Assembly: GCF_003628145.1 (NCBI RefSeq) | Contig: NZ_RBZV01000011.1 | Coordinates: 119,573-183,572, forward strand | Reading direction: 5' to 3' | Length of the DNA: 64,000 nucleotides | From: Trinickia fusca | GTDB taxonomy: Bacteria; Pseudomonadota; Gammaproteobacteria; Burkholderiales; Burkholderiaceae | Part shown: piece by piece, positions 18,166 to 29,396 of the stretch | How the letters are laid out: the number at the start of each line of letters is the position of its first letter | How positions within the stretch are numbered: position 1 is the stretch's first letter | The notes under the pieces: generated by a model | The model's input: only the letters and a program-made list of their open reading frames with translations | Told to the model about the DNA's origin: nothing | The model's database searches: none | Made by a program: the position numbers and the translations under genes

Positions 18166-21100
18166 TCACTGCTCAGGGCCTGGCGGTGCCAGCACCTCGC
18201 GCGTGCCGTTGATGCCCATCGACGAGACGAGCCCGGCGGCTTCCATCTGCTCGACGAGCCGCGCCGCACGGTTGTAGCCGATGCGCAGCTGCCGCTGCAC
18301 GGCCGAAATCGAGGCGCGGCGCGTGCGCACGACGAACGCGACGGCCTCGTCGTATAGCGGGTCGGCTTCGGCGTCGGGCGCATCGCCGAACAGATCCTGC
18401 GCCGCGCCTTCGCCGGCGGGACCGTCGAGGATGCCTTCTTCGTACTGCGGCTCGCCGAACTGCTTCAGATGCTCGACGATGCGATGCACTTCTTCGTCGG
18501 CGACGAACGCGCCGTGTATGCGCTGCGGGTAGCCTGTGCCGGGTGGCAGAAACAGCATGTCGCCCTGACCCAGCAGCGATTCGGCGCCCATCTGGTCGAG
18601 GATCGTGCGCGAATCGATCTTCGACGACACCTGGAAGGCCACGCGCGTCGGGATGTTCGCCTTGATGAGCCCCGTGATGACATCGACGGATGGACGCTGC
18701 GTCGCGAGAATCAAATGGATGCCGGCCGCTCTGGCCTTTTGCGCGAGCCGCGCGATGAGCTCTTCGATCTTCTTGCCCGCGACCATCATCAGGTCGGCGA
18801 GTTCGTCGATGACGACGACGATGAGCGGCAGCGTCGAGAGCGGCTCGGGCGCTTCGGGCGTCAGCGAGAACGGGTTCGTGAGTTTCTTTTCGGCCGCTTC
18901 GGCGTCGCGCACCTTCTGATTGAAGCCGGCCAGATTGCGTACGCCGACGGCCGACATCAGCCGATAGCGCTTCTCCATCTCGCCGACGCACCAGTTCAGC
19001 GCGTTGGCGGCCAGCTTCATGTCGGTGACGACGGGCGCGAGCAGATGCGGGATGCCTTCATAGACCGACAGCTCGAGCATCTTCGGATCGATCATGATGA
19101 GCCGGACGTCTTCGGGCTTGGCCTTGAACAGCAGCGAGACGATCATCGCGTTGATCGCGACCGACTTGCCCGAGCCCGTCGTCCCGGCGACGAGCATGTG
19201 CGGTGCCTTGGCCAGATCGGTCACGATGGGGTTGCCCGTGATGTCCTTGCCCATCGCGAGCGTCAGGTGTGATCGCGAGTGGCGGTAGACGTCGGCCGCC
19301 AGGATCTCGGAGAGGCGAATCGTCTGCCGTTTGGCATTGGGGAGCTCGAGACCCATGCAGGTCTTGCCCGGGATCGTCTCGACCACGCGGATCGACGTGA
19401 GGCCGAGGCCGCGCGAAAGATCCTTCATGAGGTTGACGATCTGGCTGCCGCGCACGCCGAGCGCGGGTTCGACCTCGAAGCGCGTAATCACGGGGCCGGC
19501 CGAGGCGCCGACCACCGTCACGGGCACCTTGAACTCCTGCAGCCGCTGCTCGATCAGTTGCCCGGTCTGGGCGAGCTGTTCCTCTGGGATCGGTTCGCAA
19601 TCCGGCGAAGGTTGTTCCAGCAGATCGAGCGTCGGCAGTTCGACGGGCGAGGCGGACGGTGCATGGAAAGCGAATTCGGTCGGTGCATGGCCGCGCAACG
19701 TGCCGCGCGCCTCCGGTTCGGCCTCGGGGGGAGCGGGTGGGGCGCTCGGGGTCGTTTGGGCTGTGGTGTCTGCCGTGTCGGGCGTCGGCACCGTTCCGAT
19801 CTCGGCAACGGGCGTTTCGATGTGCGCAGGAGCGACCGGTTGCATCGACGGGACTGCGGCGGGTACTACTGCAGTGGGGACAACTGCCACGGCAGGGGAG
19901 GGCGTCGTCGGCAACGGCGCACTCGCGGCGGGCGCAAGTGGCGCCGCCGACGGTATGTGCGCTGGTTCTTCTGCCGTTTGCGGCGCGCTCACGAATTCGA
20001 TCAGCACGGAGGCTGGGTCCGGGCGCGGAGGCCAGGTTGCCGTGGGCGTCGCGGGTTCGTGGGCGGCTGTGGCGGTGGCCGATGCGGCGGGCACGGACGT
20101 GGCTATTTGGACTGGCGTGTCAGCTGGCGCGGCGGCTATCGGCGCTGGTGCTGGTGCGGCCGGATGATGGTCGGCCATGGGCGAAGAAGTCGGCAATGCG
20201 GGCGACGCATCGTCGTCGCCGTCGTCCGGATCGAGTGTCGCCCCCTGCGCAGCGACGTGCGTCGCTTCTTCGGCATCGGCTTCGATTGCCGCCTCCGCTG
20301 AGGGCGCAATCGCAACCGGCTCGGCGGGTTCTGGCGCAGTGTCGTTCAGCCAGGGTGCTTGGTCGGCGGGCGCCGCGATGTCCACCTTCGCGGCGTTTTC
20401 CTCGACCGCGTCGCCCGCGTGCGTCCCGACAGCATCGAATGCCGCTGCGTCGTCTGCTTCCACAGGCTGTGCGCTTTCGATCGCAGCGGGCAGCGGCGCG
20501 TGATCGTCGTCGAGCATGACGAAGGACGGCAGCGATTCGACCGCTGGTGTATCGCCGGCAGTGGCGCCCGTCGTGGCTGCAGCGGTGGCCGATACCGCTT
20601 CGACAGGCTGCACATGCTGCGTTTGGCTCGCCGCCACCAGCGCTTGCGGTACCGATGTGCCGCGCCGCGCAAGGCTCACGCCGGCCAGCGCGGTCCATTG
20701 TGCGGTGTTGGCTTCGATGGCGCGCAGCGTTTCCTGCACGCTGGTGGGCGGCGTGACGTGCGAGGCCGGCACGGGTGCGATGACGGGCGCGCTCGGCAGA
20801 CGTGCTCCGCGCACCGTGACGCTCGAGGCCGGCGACTGGGCATGCGGAACATAAGGCCGGCTCGGCGATGGCGCGGGCTTCACGGGTTGGACGCCCGCCG
20901 GGCGCGACGGCATCGGCGAACGGGCTGGCTCCGCGGCTGCGGTCCGGGTGTCCTGCGTCGCGCGCGGCGCGGCGAAACCGGATGCCGGTGCATTGCTCGT
21001 CCGCCGCGCTGGCGCCGCCGCGGGCGGCACGTAGGCTTGGCGGGTAATGGGGTTCGCGGACGCGATGGGGGCGGCAGGGGCAGCGGGCGCAGCGTCGGCG

Positions 21101-21657
21101 GCCTTCGCCGACGTCCCTCGCGACACGGCAGGCGGGCGCCAGACGGTCGGCCGCGCGTAGCGGCCCGTCGTCTTGGGGGCCATCGGGTTGCCGGTCGTCG
21201 TGCGCGCCGGTGCAAGCGCGGCGGGGGCGCGCGCACGGGTATCGTCGTCGCGGCTGCCGCTGACGCTGTTTGCCTTCGGGACACTCGGGCCGATGCCGAG
21301 ACCGAGCCCGAATGCGCGGTCGGCCCAATGCAGCGCGTCGCGCCAGCGGAAGTCGACGAGCCAAGGCAGGCTCGTGAGCCACAGGGCCAGCATCACGAGC
21401 GCGCTGCCGAGGCGCCCGAGCACGCCGCTCGTCATCGTCAGCAGCGCGGCGCCGAGTCCATTGCTCGATGTATGCCCCAGCGCGGCTTCGAGCGTGGTGC
21501 TCGCGGCGAGCACGCACGCGAAGCCGAGCCACAGTCGAATCGTGCCCGGGCCGCGCAGACCTGCGCCGCCGGGCAGCGCCGCTTTCACGAGGCGCCACAG
21601 GAGGGGAATGAACCAGACGGCCGAGACGCCGAACCAGCCGAGAACTACCGTATGCAT
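18166..21657 (-). CDS. ftsK: FtsK/SpoIIIE-family DNA translocase
   Basis: A 1163-residue translocase that pumps chromosome ends through the division septum. There are 3-4 membrane segments within residues 1-125, a long Ala/Pro-rich linker (about residues 150-650), then the alpha/beta RecA-like motor with Walker A GTTGSGKS (residues 825-832, K831), Walker [17 protein letters not shown], and a C-terminal gamma winged helix (residues ~1090-1150). The gamma domain binds oriented KOPS repeats and contacts XerD. Burkholderiaceae usually carry two FtsK copies; which one this is cannot be told here. It lies 48 bases after a META lipoprotein gene. Confidence 0.95.
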   Translation of the reverse strand: MHTVVLGWFGVSAVWFIPLLWRLVKAALPGGAGLRGPGTIRLWLGFACVLAASTTLEAALGHTSSNGLGAALLTMTSGVLGRLGSALVMLALWLTSLPWLVDFRWRDALHWADRAFGLGLGIGPSVPKANSVSGSRDDDTRARAPAALAPARTTTGNPMAPKTTGRYARPTVWRPPAVSRGTSAKAADAAPAAPAAPIASANPITRQAYVPPAAAPARRTSNAPASGFAAPRATQDTRTAAAEPARSPMPSRPAGVQPVKPAPSPSRPYVPHAQSPASSVTVRGARLPSAPVIAPVPASHVTPPTSVQETLRAIEANTAQWTALAGVSLARRGTSVPQALVAASQTQHVQPVEAVSATAAATTGATAGDTPAVESLPSFVMLDDDHAPLPAAIESAQPVEADDAAAFDAVGTHAGDAVEENAAKVDIAAPADQAPWLNDTAPEPAEPVAIAPSAEAAIEADAEEATHVAAQGATLDPDDGDDDASPALPTSSPMADHHPAAPAPAPIAAAPADTPVQIATSVPAASATATAAHEPATPTATWPPRPDPASVLIEFVSAPQTAEEPAHIPSAAPLAPAASAPLPTTPSPAVAVVPTAVVPAAVPSMQPVAPAHIETPVAEIGTVPTPDTADTTAQTTPSAPPAPPEAEPEARGTLRGHAPTEFAFHAPSASPVELPTLDLLEQPSPDCEPIPEEQLAQTGQLIEQRLQEFKVPVTVVGASAGPVITRFEVEPALGVRGSQIVNLMKDLSRGLGLTSIRVVETIPGKTCMGLELPNAKRQTIRLSEILAADVYRHSRSHLTLAMGKDITGNPIVTDLAKAPHMLVAGTTGSGKSVAINAMIVSLLFKAKPEDVRLIMIDPKMLELSVYEGIPHLLAPVVTDMKLAANALNWCVGEMEKRYRLMSAVGVRNLAGFNQKVRDAEAAEKKLTNPFSLTPEAPEPLSTLPLIVVVIDELADLMMVAGKKIEELIARLAQKARAAGIHLILATQRPSVDVITGLIKANIPTRVAFQVSSKIDSRTILDQMGAESLLGQGDMLFLPPGTGYPQRIHGAFVADEEVHRIVEHLKQFGEPQYEEGILDGPAGEGAAQDLFGDAPDAEADPLYDEAVAFVVRTRRASISAVQRQLRIGYNRAARLVEQMEAAGLVSSMGINGTREVLAPPGPEQ

Positions 21658-21705
21658 GCTTTACAAGGCGTCTTGGTTAGGGTGTTGCAGGGTATGGGTG
21701 CGCGT

Positions 21706-22245
21706 TCATTGCGTGGCGCGCGCAAAATGCAGCGTCGCGCCGTCGCTCGTCACGATGTCCAGTTGCTGCGGCTCGCGCATCTGCACGCCGACCTTGCCGA
21801 TGTGCGCGAGCGCATCGAGATAGGCGCGCTCGAGCTCGTTTCTCGTGCCGGTGCATGCCATGCGCGTGGCCATCAGCGGGCCCATCGACAGCTTGCCGCT
21901 CTTCAATTGGTATGCACCGCCGAAGCGGTTGCAGCCCGCGTAGCCGCTCGCGCGGCGCTCGCCCGTGGCGGTCGAGAGCGCGAGCGTGAGGGCGCCTTGC
22001 GCGTCGGCAGCGGGCACCGTGCGCGCTTGCCCGTTCGCGTCTTGCCAGCTCGCGAGCACCCAGCTCGTATCGTCGAGCAGTTGCGTCGCGGCGGGATTGA
22101 ACGGATCGCTGGGCGGCGCTTCCGAATCGGGATGCGTCGGCATCGCGCAGGCGCTGATCAGCAGGGCGACGGCGAGTGCAGCGCCGCACGCTGCCACGCG
22201 CCGATGCAAGGCCGCACGCTGCGGGGCGACGGACGGATTCGACAT
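21706..22245 (-). CDS. META domain lipoprotein
   Basis: A 179-residue exported lipoprotein. The signal sequence ends in a lipobox, LLISAC at residues ~29-33. The mature part begins with a Pro-rich linker, followed by a META/HslJ-like domain (DDTSWVLASWQD..., SGYAGCNRFGGAYQL, MGPLMATRMACTG). META proteins are implicated in heat/drug tolerance in enterobacteria, but this member is uncharacterised. It lies 48 bases upstream of ftsK on the same strand and divergent from purT. Confidence 0.85.
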   Translation of the reverse strand: MSNPSVAPQRAALHRRVAACGAALAVALLISACAMPTHPDSEAPPSDPFNPAATQLLDDTSWVLASWQDANGQARTVPAADAQGALTLALSTATGERRASGYAGCNRFGGAYQLKSGKLSMGPLMATRMACTGTRNELERAYLDALAHIGKVGVQMREPQQLDIVTSDGATLHFARATQ

Positions 22246-22411
22246 GCGTTGTTCCTTGTTGCTCGATCACGGAAGGCGTAAGGGTAACGCACTCCGCTTG
22301 CCGGACGCGAGCGGCATGCGCATCGTTCGTTTGGCATAGCGTCCGGCTCTGGGCTGCGTGCTAGCATCGCGCCTTCTTTTTACTTCCAACTTCTGATAAC
22401 GGGGCAACGTC

Positions 22412-23626
22412 ATGCAGATCGGTCAACGGATCGGCACACCGCTCACACCCTCGGCCACGCGCGTGATGCTGCTGGGCTCGGGCGAGCTCGGCAAGGAAAT
22501 CGTCATCGCGCTTCAGCGGCTCGGCGTCGAGGTCATCGCCGTCGATCGGTATCCGAACGCGCCGGCCCACCAGGTCGCGCACCGTGCGCATACGATCGAC
22601 ATGACCGATCGCGCTGCCATTGCCGCGCTCGTCGCCGCCGAGAAGCCGCACCTGATCGTGCCCGAGATCGAGGCGATCGCCACCGATGCGCTCGCCGAGA
22701 TCGAAGCCGCGGGTCTTGCCGAAGTCATTCCGACCGCACGCGCCACGCAGCTCACGATGAACCGGGAGGGCATTCGCCGTCTGGCCGCCGAGACGCTGAA
22801 CCTGCCGACGTCGCCGTATGCGTTCGCCGAATCGTTCGACGAATTCAAGGCCGCGGTCGCCCGCATCGGCTATCCGTGCGTCGTCAAGCCCGTGATGTCG
22901 TCGTCGGGCAAGGGGCAGTCCGTCATCGAGCGCGAGGCCGACATCGACGCCGCGTGGCAGTACGCGACGGCCGGTGCGCGCGTGAACGTGGGGCGCGTCA
23001 TCGTCGAAGGGTTCATCCGCTTCGATTACGAAATCACGCTCCTGACCGTGCGCGCCGTCGATCCGGTGAGCGGTCGGGTGCAGACCTCGTTCTGCGAACC
23101 GATCGGCCACCTGCAAGTCGCCGGCGATTACGTGCAGTCGTGGCAGCCGCAGCCGATGTCGGCGCTCGCGCTCGAACGTTCGCGCGAGATCGCGCACCAG
23201 GTCACGTCGGCCCTCGGCGGGCGCGGCGTATTCGGCGTCGAGCTGTTCGTGCGGGGCGACGAGGTGTGGTTCTCGGAAGTGAGCCCTCGTCCCCATGACA
23301 CCGGCCTCGTCACGCTGCGCTCTCAGCGGCTGTCCGAATTCGACCTGCACGCGCGTGCGATTTTGGGCTTGCCCGTCGATACGTCGCTGCTGGCGCCGGG
23401 CGCCTCGGCGGTCATTTATGGCGGCCTCGAGGAGGCGGGCATAGCGTTCGAGGGGGTGCGCGAGGCGCTGGCGGTGCCTTGCGCCGACGTGCGGCTGTTC
23501 GGCAAGCCTGAGAGCTTCAAAAAACGCCGCATGGGCGTAGCGGTGGCGACGGGCAGCGATATCGAGCAAGCGCGCGAGCGCGCGCTGGCCGCGGCGGCGG
23601 CCGTGCGGCCCGTGTCGACGCGCTGA
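22412..23626 (+). CDS. purT: Formate-dependent phosphoribosylglycinamide formyltransferase
   Basis: A 404-residue ATP-grasp enzyme that formylates GAR with formate and ATP in purine synthesis, the folate-independent alternative to PurN. The N-terminal Rossmann-like part has [24 protein letters not shown]; the ATP-grasp core has [16 protein letters not shown] and the metal site [14 protein letters not shown]. Length is normal. It has its own 166-base upstream region shared with the divergent META gene. A 71-residue lipoprotein gene follows on the same strand. Confidence 0.96.
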   Translation: MQIGQRIGTPLTPSATRVMLLGSGELGKEIVIALQRLGVEVIAVDRYPNAPAHQVAHRAHTIDMTDRAAIAALVAAEKPHLIVPEIEAIATDALAEIEAAGLAEVIPTARATQLTMNREGIRRLAAETLNLPTSPYAFAESFDEFKAAVARIGYPCVVKPVMSSSGKGQSVIEREADIDAAWQYATAGARVNVGRVIVEGFIRFDYEITLLTVRAVDPVSGRVQTSFCEPIGHLQVAGDYVQSWQPQPMSALALERSREIAHQVTSALGGRGVFGVELFVRGDEVWFSEVSPRPHDTGLVTLRSQRLSEFDLHARAILGLPVDTSLLAPGASAVIYGGLEEAGIAFEGVREALAVPCADVRLFGKPESFKKRRMGVAVATGSDIEQARERALAAAAAVRPVSTR

Positions 23627-23650
23627 GCGCAACGCAAAGGGAGCGAAGCG

Positions 23651-23866
23651 ATGAGCGAACAGTTGGCGAGCCGTACCTGTAAGGCTCGCAGGGCGGCGCG
23701 GCTCGCGCTGGCGTTGACGGCGCTCGCCGCCGTGCTCGGCGTCAGCGGTTGCGGTGTGGCGGCGGCCCCCTGCCGGGTGGCCTCTGCGGGCCTCAAGATG
23801 GTGCCGCTCGTCGGCCATGTGGCGGCGGCGCCGACCGACGCATGCGCCGACGTCATCGATCCCTAA
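23651..23866 (+). CDS. Small lipoprotein, DUF6726-like
   Basis: A 71-residue exported protein with a signal sequence and lipobox around LGVSGC (residues ~29-34). The mature part reads GVAAAPCRVASAGLKMVPLVG...AAPTDACADVID, resembling a family of small Burkholderiaceae lipoproteins (DUF6726, from memory). A GGGAGCGAAG ribosome site lies 6 bases upstream. It is 24 bases after purT, so it may be co-transcribed. Confidence 0.65.
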   Translation: MSEQLASRTCKARRAARLALALTALAAVLGVSGCGVAAAPCRVASAGLKMVPLVGHVAAAPTDACADVIDP

Positions 23867-24140
23867 AGCCGCCGAGCCGCATGATGCCTGCGTGTGCGCC
23901 GCCTCACGCAGGCACGGTCCGTGCGGTCTCGCAGTGCTACAATACCGGCCTTTGTTGGCGGCGCATGAGCCGCCTTACGCCGGCCACGCGTTGCGCGCGC
24001 GGCATGGCAGGTCCTTCCGCGCATCTTGCGGGGTCCCAGGCTTTCGAGCCTTCCTGTCGATGCCTTTGTGCGCCGCGCCGGTGCTGCTGCCCGCGCGAAC
24101 GACGCGACGCCCTAGCGGCGCACTTTTAGCGAACGCCACC

Positions 24141-25595
<1,455 letters not shown>

Positions 25596-25712
25596 GCCTC
25601 CTTCCGCCCGTATCAGGCGAAGGCGCGCCACAAGCCGGTGCGCCTCGCCCGATCGCTGCTGGTCAAGCGCACGCCACGTGCTCGGCCCGTGCCTCGCATC
25701 GCGCCGAGCCCG

Positions 25713-26234
25713 CTAAAGCGGCAGTTCGGTCGTCGACAGAATTTCCTTCAGCACCATGAACGTGCGGATCTGCCGTACGCCCGGCAGATACAGCAACTGT
25801 TCGGCATGCAGCCGGTTGAAGCTGTCGCTGTCGCGCGTGCGCACGAGCATGAAGTAGTCGAATTCGCCCGTGACCACGTGGCATTCCATGCAGCCCGAGA
25901 CGGTGCGCGCCGCCGCTTCGAACGCGGCGAACGCCTCGGGCGTCGAGCGATCGAGCACGATGCCGATCACGACGAGCATGCCCGCGCCGAGCGCTTTCGG
26001 TTCGAGCAGCGCGACTACACCGCGAATCAATCCCATCTGCTTGAGCCGCTCCACGCGCCGCAGACACGCCGGCGCGCTGAGCTTCACCTTGCCCGCCAGA
26101 TCGACGTTGGAGATCGACGCGTCGTGCTGAAGCTGCTTGAGAATCGCGCGGTCGATGCGATCGAGCTGTGCGGGCGATGCGGCGGCGGTTTCAGCGCGAT
26201 TATCGCGGCGCGTGCGTAATTTTGTTGCGCACAT
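25713..26234 (-). CDS. acdR: Lrp/AsnC-family regulator AcdR
   Basis: A 173-residue regulator with an N-terminal winged helix (LDRIDRAILKQLQHDASISNVDLAGKVKLS...CLRRVERLKQMGLIRG) and a C-terminal RAM ligand domain (GCMECHVVTGEFDYFMLVRT). It is divergent from acdS, 185 bases away, exactly as the known Lrp-type activator AcdR is placed in ACC-deaminase loci. By analogy it responds to ACC and leucine; this is known for the family, not shown here. The CAAAATTACGC sequence in its first codons recurs in inverted orientation upstream of acdS. Confidence 0.88.
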   Translation of the reverse strand: MCATKLRTRRDNRAETAAASPAQLDRIDRAILKQLQHDASISNVDLAGKVKLSAPACLRRVERLKQMGLIRGVVALLEPKALGAGMLVVIGIVLDRSTPEAFAAFEAAARTVSGCMECHVVTGEFDYFMLVRTRDSDSFNRLHAEQLLYLPGVRQIRTFMVLKEILSTTELPL

Positions 26235-26304
26235 GAGCGTATCGATGAACGTTCGTTAATCGGAGTGACGTCGAGATCGAGCAAAATTACGCCACGCTAT
26301 TTTG
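26211..26304. promoter_or_regulatory. Candidate AcdR operators between acdR and acdS
   Basis: CAAAATTACGC appears at 26282-26292 on the plus strand and, inverted, at about 26215-26225 (within the acdR start). The surrounding bases also match (ACGC-x-ACGC), giving an imperfect 15-16 bp inverted repeat. ATTTTG at 26299-26304 adds a third, local dyad with CAAAAT at 26282-26287 (11-base spacing). AT-rich dyads near the promoter suit an Lrp-family protein. Confidence 0.45.
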
Positions 26305-26418
26305 TTTCGCAAGCTCATTTCGTCTCCGATTTTCTATCATTTTCTCGTCGCATCCCGTTGCTCGGGGCTGGCGCGAGAGGCGCCGCCGAGCGCCTTCGTC
26401 GTCTACCCGGAGCCCGTC

Positions 26419-27435
26419 ATGAATCTCGAGCGATTCCCGCGTTATCCCCTGACATTTGGTCCCACCCCGATCCAGCCGCTCAAGCGCTTGAGCGCGCATC
26501 TGGGCGGCAAGGTCGAGCTCTACGCCAAGCGCGAAGACTGCAATAGCGGGCTCGCGTTCGGCGGCAACAAGACGCGCAAGCTCGAATACCTCGTGCCCGA
26601 CGCGCTCGCGCAAGGATGCGACACGCTCGTGTCGATCGGCGGAATTCAGTCGAACCAGACGCGGCAGGTCGCGGCCGTGGCCGCGCATCTCGGCATGAAG
26701 TGCGTGCTCGTGCAGGAGAATTGGGTCAACTATCACGATTGCGTCTATGACCGCGTCGGCAACATCGAGCTGTCGCGCATCCTGGGCGCCGACGTGCGGC
26801 TCGTGCCGGATGGCTTCGACATCGGCATTCGCCGCAGCTGGCAGGACGCGATCGACAGCGTGCACGCGGCCGGCGGCAAACCGTACGCGATCCCGGCCGG
26901 CTGTTCCGAGCATCGGCTGGGTGGGCTCGGCTTCGTCGGCTTTGCGCAGGAGGTGCGCCAGCAGGAAGCCGAGCTCGGTTTTCGCTTCGACTACATCGTC
27001 GTGTGTTCGGTGACGGGCAGCACGCAGGCGGGGATGATCGTAGGCTTTGCGGCCGACGGGCGCGCCGAGCGCGTGATCGGGATCGACGCCTCGGCCAAGC
27101 CCGATGCCACGCGTGCGCAAATTGCGCACATCGCCGCGAGCACGGCCGAGCTGGTCGGGCTCGGGCGCACGATCGACGAATGCGAGGTCGTGCTCGATAC
27201 ACGCTACGGTGGCCCTGAATACGGACTGCCGAACGAAGGCACGCTCGAGGCGATCCGGCTGTGCGCGCGGCTCGAAGGCATGCTGACGGACCCGGTCTAC
27301 GAAGGTAAATCGATGCACGGCATGATCGACAAGGTCAGGCTCGGCGAATTTCCGCCCGGCTCGCGCGTGCTGTTCGCGCACCTGGGCGGCGCGCCTGCAC
27401 TGAGCGCTTATAGCTTCCTCTTTCGTAACGGTTGA
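26419..27435 (+). CDS. acdS: 1-aminocyclopropane-1-carboxylate (ACC) deaminase
   Basis: A 338-residue PLP enzyme that converts ACC, the plant ethylene precursor, to ammonia and 2-oxobutanoate. The PLP lysine is K51 ([10 protein letters not shown]). The residues that distinguish true ACC deaminase from D-cysteine desulfhydrase are present: E295 (DPVYEGKS, with Y294 before it) and L322 ([11 protein letters not shown]). The start at 26419 gives the usual 338-residue form. A divergent acdR and its operators lie upstream. The gene implies plant association. Confidence 0.97.
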   Translation: MNLERFPRYPLTFGPTPIQPLKRLSAHLGGKVELYAKREDCNSGLAFGGNKTRKLEYLVPDALAQGCDTLVSIGGIQSNQTRQVAAVAAHLGMKCVLVQENWVNYHDCVYDRVGNIELSRILGADVRLVPDGFDIGIRRSWQDAIDSVHAAGGKPYAIPAGCSEHRLGGLGFVGFAQEVRQQEAELGFRFDYIVVCSVTGSTQAGMIVGFAADGRAERVIGIDASAKPDATRAQIAHIAASTAELVGLGRTIDECEVVLDTRYGGPEYGLPNEGTLEAIRLCARLEGMLTDPVYEGKSMHGMIDKVRLGEFPPGSRVLFAHLGGAPALSAYSFLFRNG

Positions 27436-27449
27436 GGCCGGCGACCTGC

Positions 27450-28376
27450 TCAGCGCGCGTGTGGCGCGAAGCGCCTGGCCCAGGCCGCGGTGGCGTCGGC
27501 GTAGAACGTCTCGAGCGAGGGATAGGCCGTGTCGCTGCTGGCGAGCGGCAGGCCCAGATGGCGTGCGCAGGCGAGTAAAGCCGGCAGCGGGCGGCTCGCA
27601 TCGAGTGCCGTCGCGCCCGTTTGCTTGCTCAGTTTCTCGCCGTGCGCATCGAGCACGACGGGGACATGCAAGTAGGCGGGCGTGGGCACGGCAAGGCAGC
27701 GCTGCAGGTAGATCTGTCGCGCGGTGGAATCGATGAGGTCGGCGCCGCGCACGACATGCGTGATGCCGGCGTCGGCATCGTCCACGACGACCGCGAGCTG
27801 GTACGCCCACTGGCCGTCGGCGCGCTTGAGCACGAAGTCGCCGACTTCGGTGGCGAGATTTTGCGTTTGCCGGCCTTGCCATCGATCCTCGAACGAGACG
27901 ATGGCCGCGTCGCCATCGGGCACGCGTAGACGCCAGGCGCGTGCGGGCTTGCCGCCGAGACCTTGACGGCATGTGCCGGGATAGGCGAGCGTCGTATGGC
28001 GAGCGTGCGCGTGAGCGAGCGAGTCGGCGATTTCCTTGCGCGTGCAGCCGCACGGATAGACTAGCGCGCCGCCTTCGAGCTGTTCGAGCGCCCGCTCGTA
28101 GTCGGCCGTGCGCGTGCTCTGCCACACGGGCGGTTCGTCGGGCCGCATGCCGAAGGACTCGAGTGTCGCGAGGATTGCGCGATCGGCGCCGGCGACGGTG
28201 CGCGGTCCGTCGATGTCCTCGATGCGCACGAGCCAGACGCCGCCGTGTGCGCGCGCATCGAGATAGCTCGCGAGCGCGCCCACGAGCGAGCCGATATGCA
28301 ACGGCCCGGTCGGCGACGGCGCGAAGCGGCCGCGATAGCCCGAAATGCCGTGGCGAGCGGCGAGGCCGGCGAGCAT
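27450..28376 (-). CDS. gluQ: Glutamyl-Q tRNA(Asp) synthetase
   Basis: A 308-residue truncated glutamyl-tRNA synthetase homologue. It has the catalytic core only: [11 protein letters not shown] (HIGH), IEDIDGPR, a zinc-site region ([10 protein letters not shown]), and [10 protein letters not shown] (KMSKS). It attaches glutamate to queuosine in the anticodon of tRNA(Asp), and lacks the anticodon-binding domain of GluRS. The gene follows trhO by 10 bases, so both tRNA-wobble modifying enzymes are likely made together. Confidence 0.95.
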   Translation of the reverse strand: MLAGLAARHGISGYRGRFAPSPTGPLHIGSLVGALASYLDARAHGGVWLVRIEDIDGPRTVAGADRAILATLESFGMRPDEPPVWQSTRTADYERALEQLEGGALVYPCGCTRKEIADSLAHAHARHTTLAYPGTCRQGLGGKPARAWRLRVPDGDAAIVSFEDRWQGRQTQNLATEVGDFVLKRADGQWAYQLAVVVDDADAGITHVVRGADLIDSTARQIYLQRCLAVPTPAYLHVPVVLDAHGEKLSKQTGATALDASRPLPALLACARHLGLPLASSDTAYPSLETFYADATAAWARRFAPHAR

Positions 28377-28386
28377 GTTGGGCGCG

Positions 28387-29268
28387 TCAGGCGGCCTGCG
28401 CCGTGCGTGCCGTTGGCGCCGAGTCGCGTTGCGGGTGGCAGGCGGGGCAGGTCTTGCCCGGCGTGTAAAGCGGCGAGCGCTGGTCCTCGAGCGTGACGAC
28501 GGCGCGGCAGCCGAAGCATTGCGTCGTCTCGGTGGGCGCGAGCTGCGGATTCAGCGCGGTGCGGTAGTCGAACACGAAGCACTCGCCGTGATAGTGGGCG
28601 CCGCCCACTTCCTCGAAGTATTTGAGGATGCCGCCCTCGAGCTGATACACGTGCTCGATGCCGGCTTCCTTCATGTGGATCGCGGCCTTCTCGCAGCGAA
28701 TGCCGCCCGTGCAGAACGACACGACGGTTTTGCCCTCGAGCTCGCCGCGATTCGCTTCGACAACGGCCGGAAACTCGCTGAACTTCGTGATGCGGTAGTC
28801 GATTGCGTTGTCGAACGTGCCGACGTCGACTTCGAACGCGTTACGCGTATCGAGCATGACGACGGGGCGGCCCGTATCGTCCTGGCCGCAATCGAGCCAA
28901 CGCTTGAGCGTGGCGGCATCGACGAATGGTGCGCGGCCGAGCTCGGGCTTGATCGCGGGCTTGTTCATCGTGATGATTTCGCGCTTGAGCTTCACGAGCA
29001 TGCGGCGAAACGGCTGCGTCGGCGAATGGCTGACCTTGAACTGAAGCTGCGCGAATTTGCCCTCGAACAGCGGGTCGTGGCGCAGGTAGTCGATGAATTG
29101 GTCGGTCGCGTCGGCCGCGCCGGCGATGAACAGGTTGATGCCCTCGGGCGAGAGCAGGATCGTGCCGCGCAGGCCGAGGGCCACGCAGCGCTCGGTGACG
29201 AGCGGACGCCATTCCTGGATGGCCTCGAGCGTGACGAACTGATAGGCGGCGAGATTGACGATACTCAT
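28387..29268 (-). CDS. trhO: tRNA uridine(34) hydroxylase TrhO (rhodanese family)
   Basis: A 293-residue UPF0176/YceA protein that hydroxylates U34 of tRNA with oxygen. The N-terminal acylphosphatase-like domain ([18 protein letters not shown]) precedes a rhodanese domain with the catalytic Cys C186 in [10 protein letters not shown]. The C-terminal zinc-like part has [12 protein letters not shown]...CFGCRAV and CPACHPQR. It is divergent from dnaE (128 bases apart) and co-directional with gluQ. Confidence 0.94.
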   Translation of the reverse strand: MSIVNLAAYQFVTLEAIQEWRPLVTERCVALGLRGTILLSPEGINLFIAGAADATDQFIDYLRHDPLFEGKFAQLQFKVSHSPTQPFRRMLVKLKREIITMNKPAIKPELGRAPFVDAATLKRWLDCGQDDTGRPVVMLDTRNAFEVDVGTFDNAIDYRITKFSEFPAVVEANRGELEGKTVVSFCTGGIRCEKAAIHMKEAGIEHVYQLEGGILKYFEEVGGAHYHGECFVFDYRTALNPQLAPTETTQCFGCRAVVTLEDQRSPLYTPGKTCPACHPQRDSAPTARTAQAA

Positions 29269-29383
29269 GATGTAATGCGGTCGGCGCGCGAGGGGTTCGC
29301 GGCGCGAAAAATCGGAAAACGCATATTATCCCGCAAACGAGGCGCGCCCCCTTTTTCTCGCGGGAGCGCACAAGGGGCGGATG

Positions 29384-29389
29384 TACAAT
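29384..29389 (+). promoter_or_regulatory. -10 box directly before dnaE
   Basis: TACAAT lies 7 bases before the dnaE ATG, so initiation would fall on or next to the start codon. No good -35 is seen at 29361-29366. TACAAT recurs before rhlE, brnT and the cytochromes in this window. Confidence 0.4.
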
Positions 29390-29396
29390 ATCGCCC

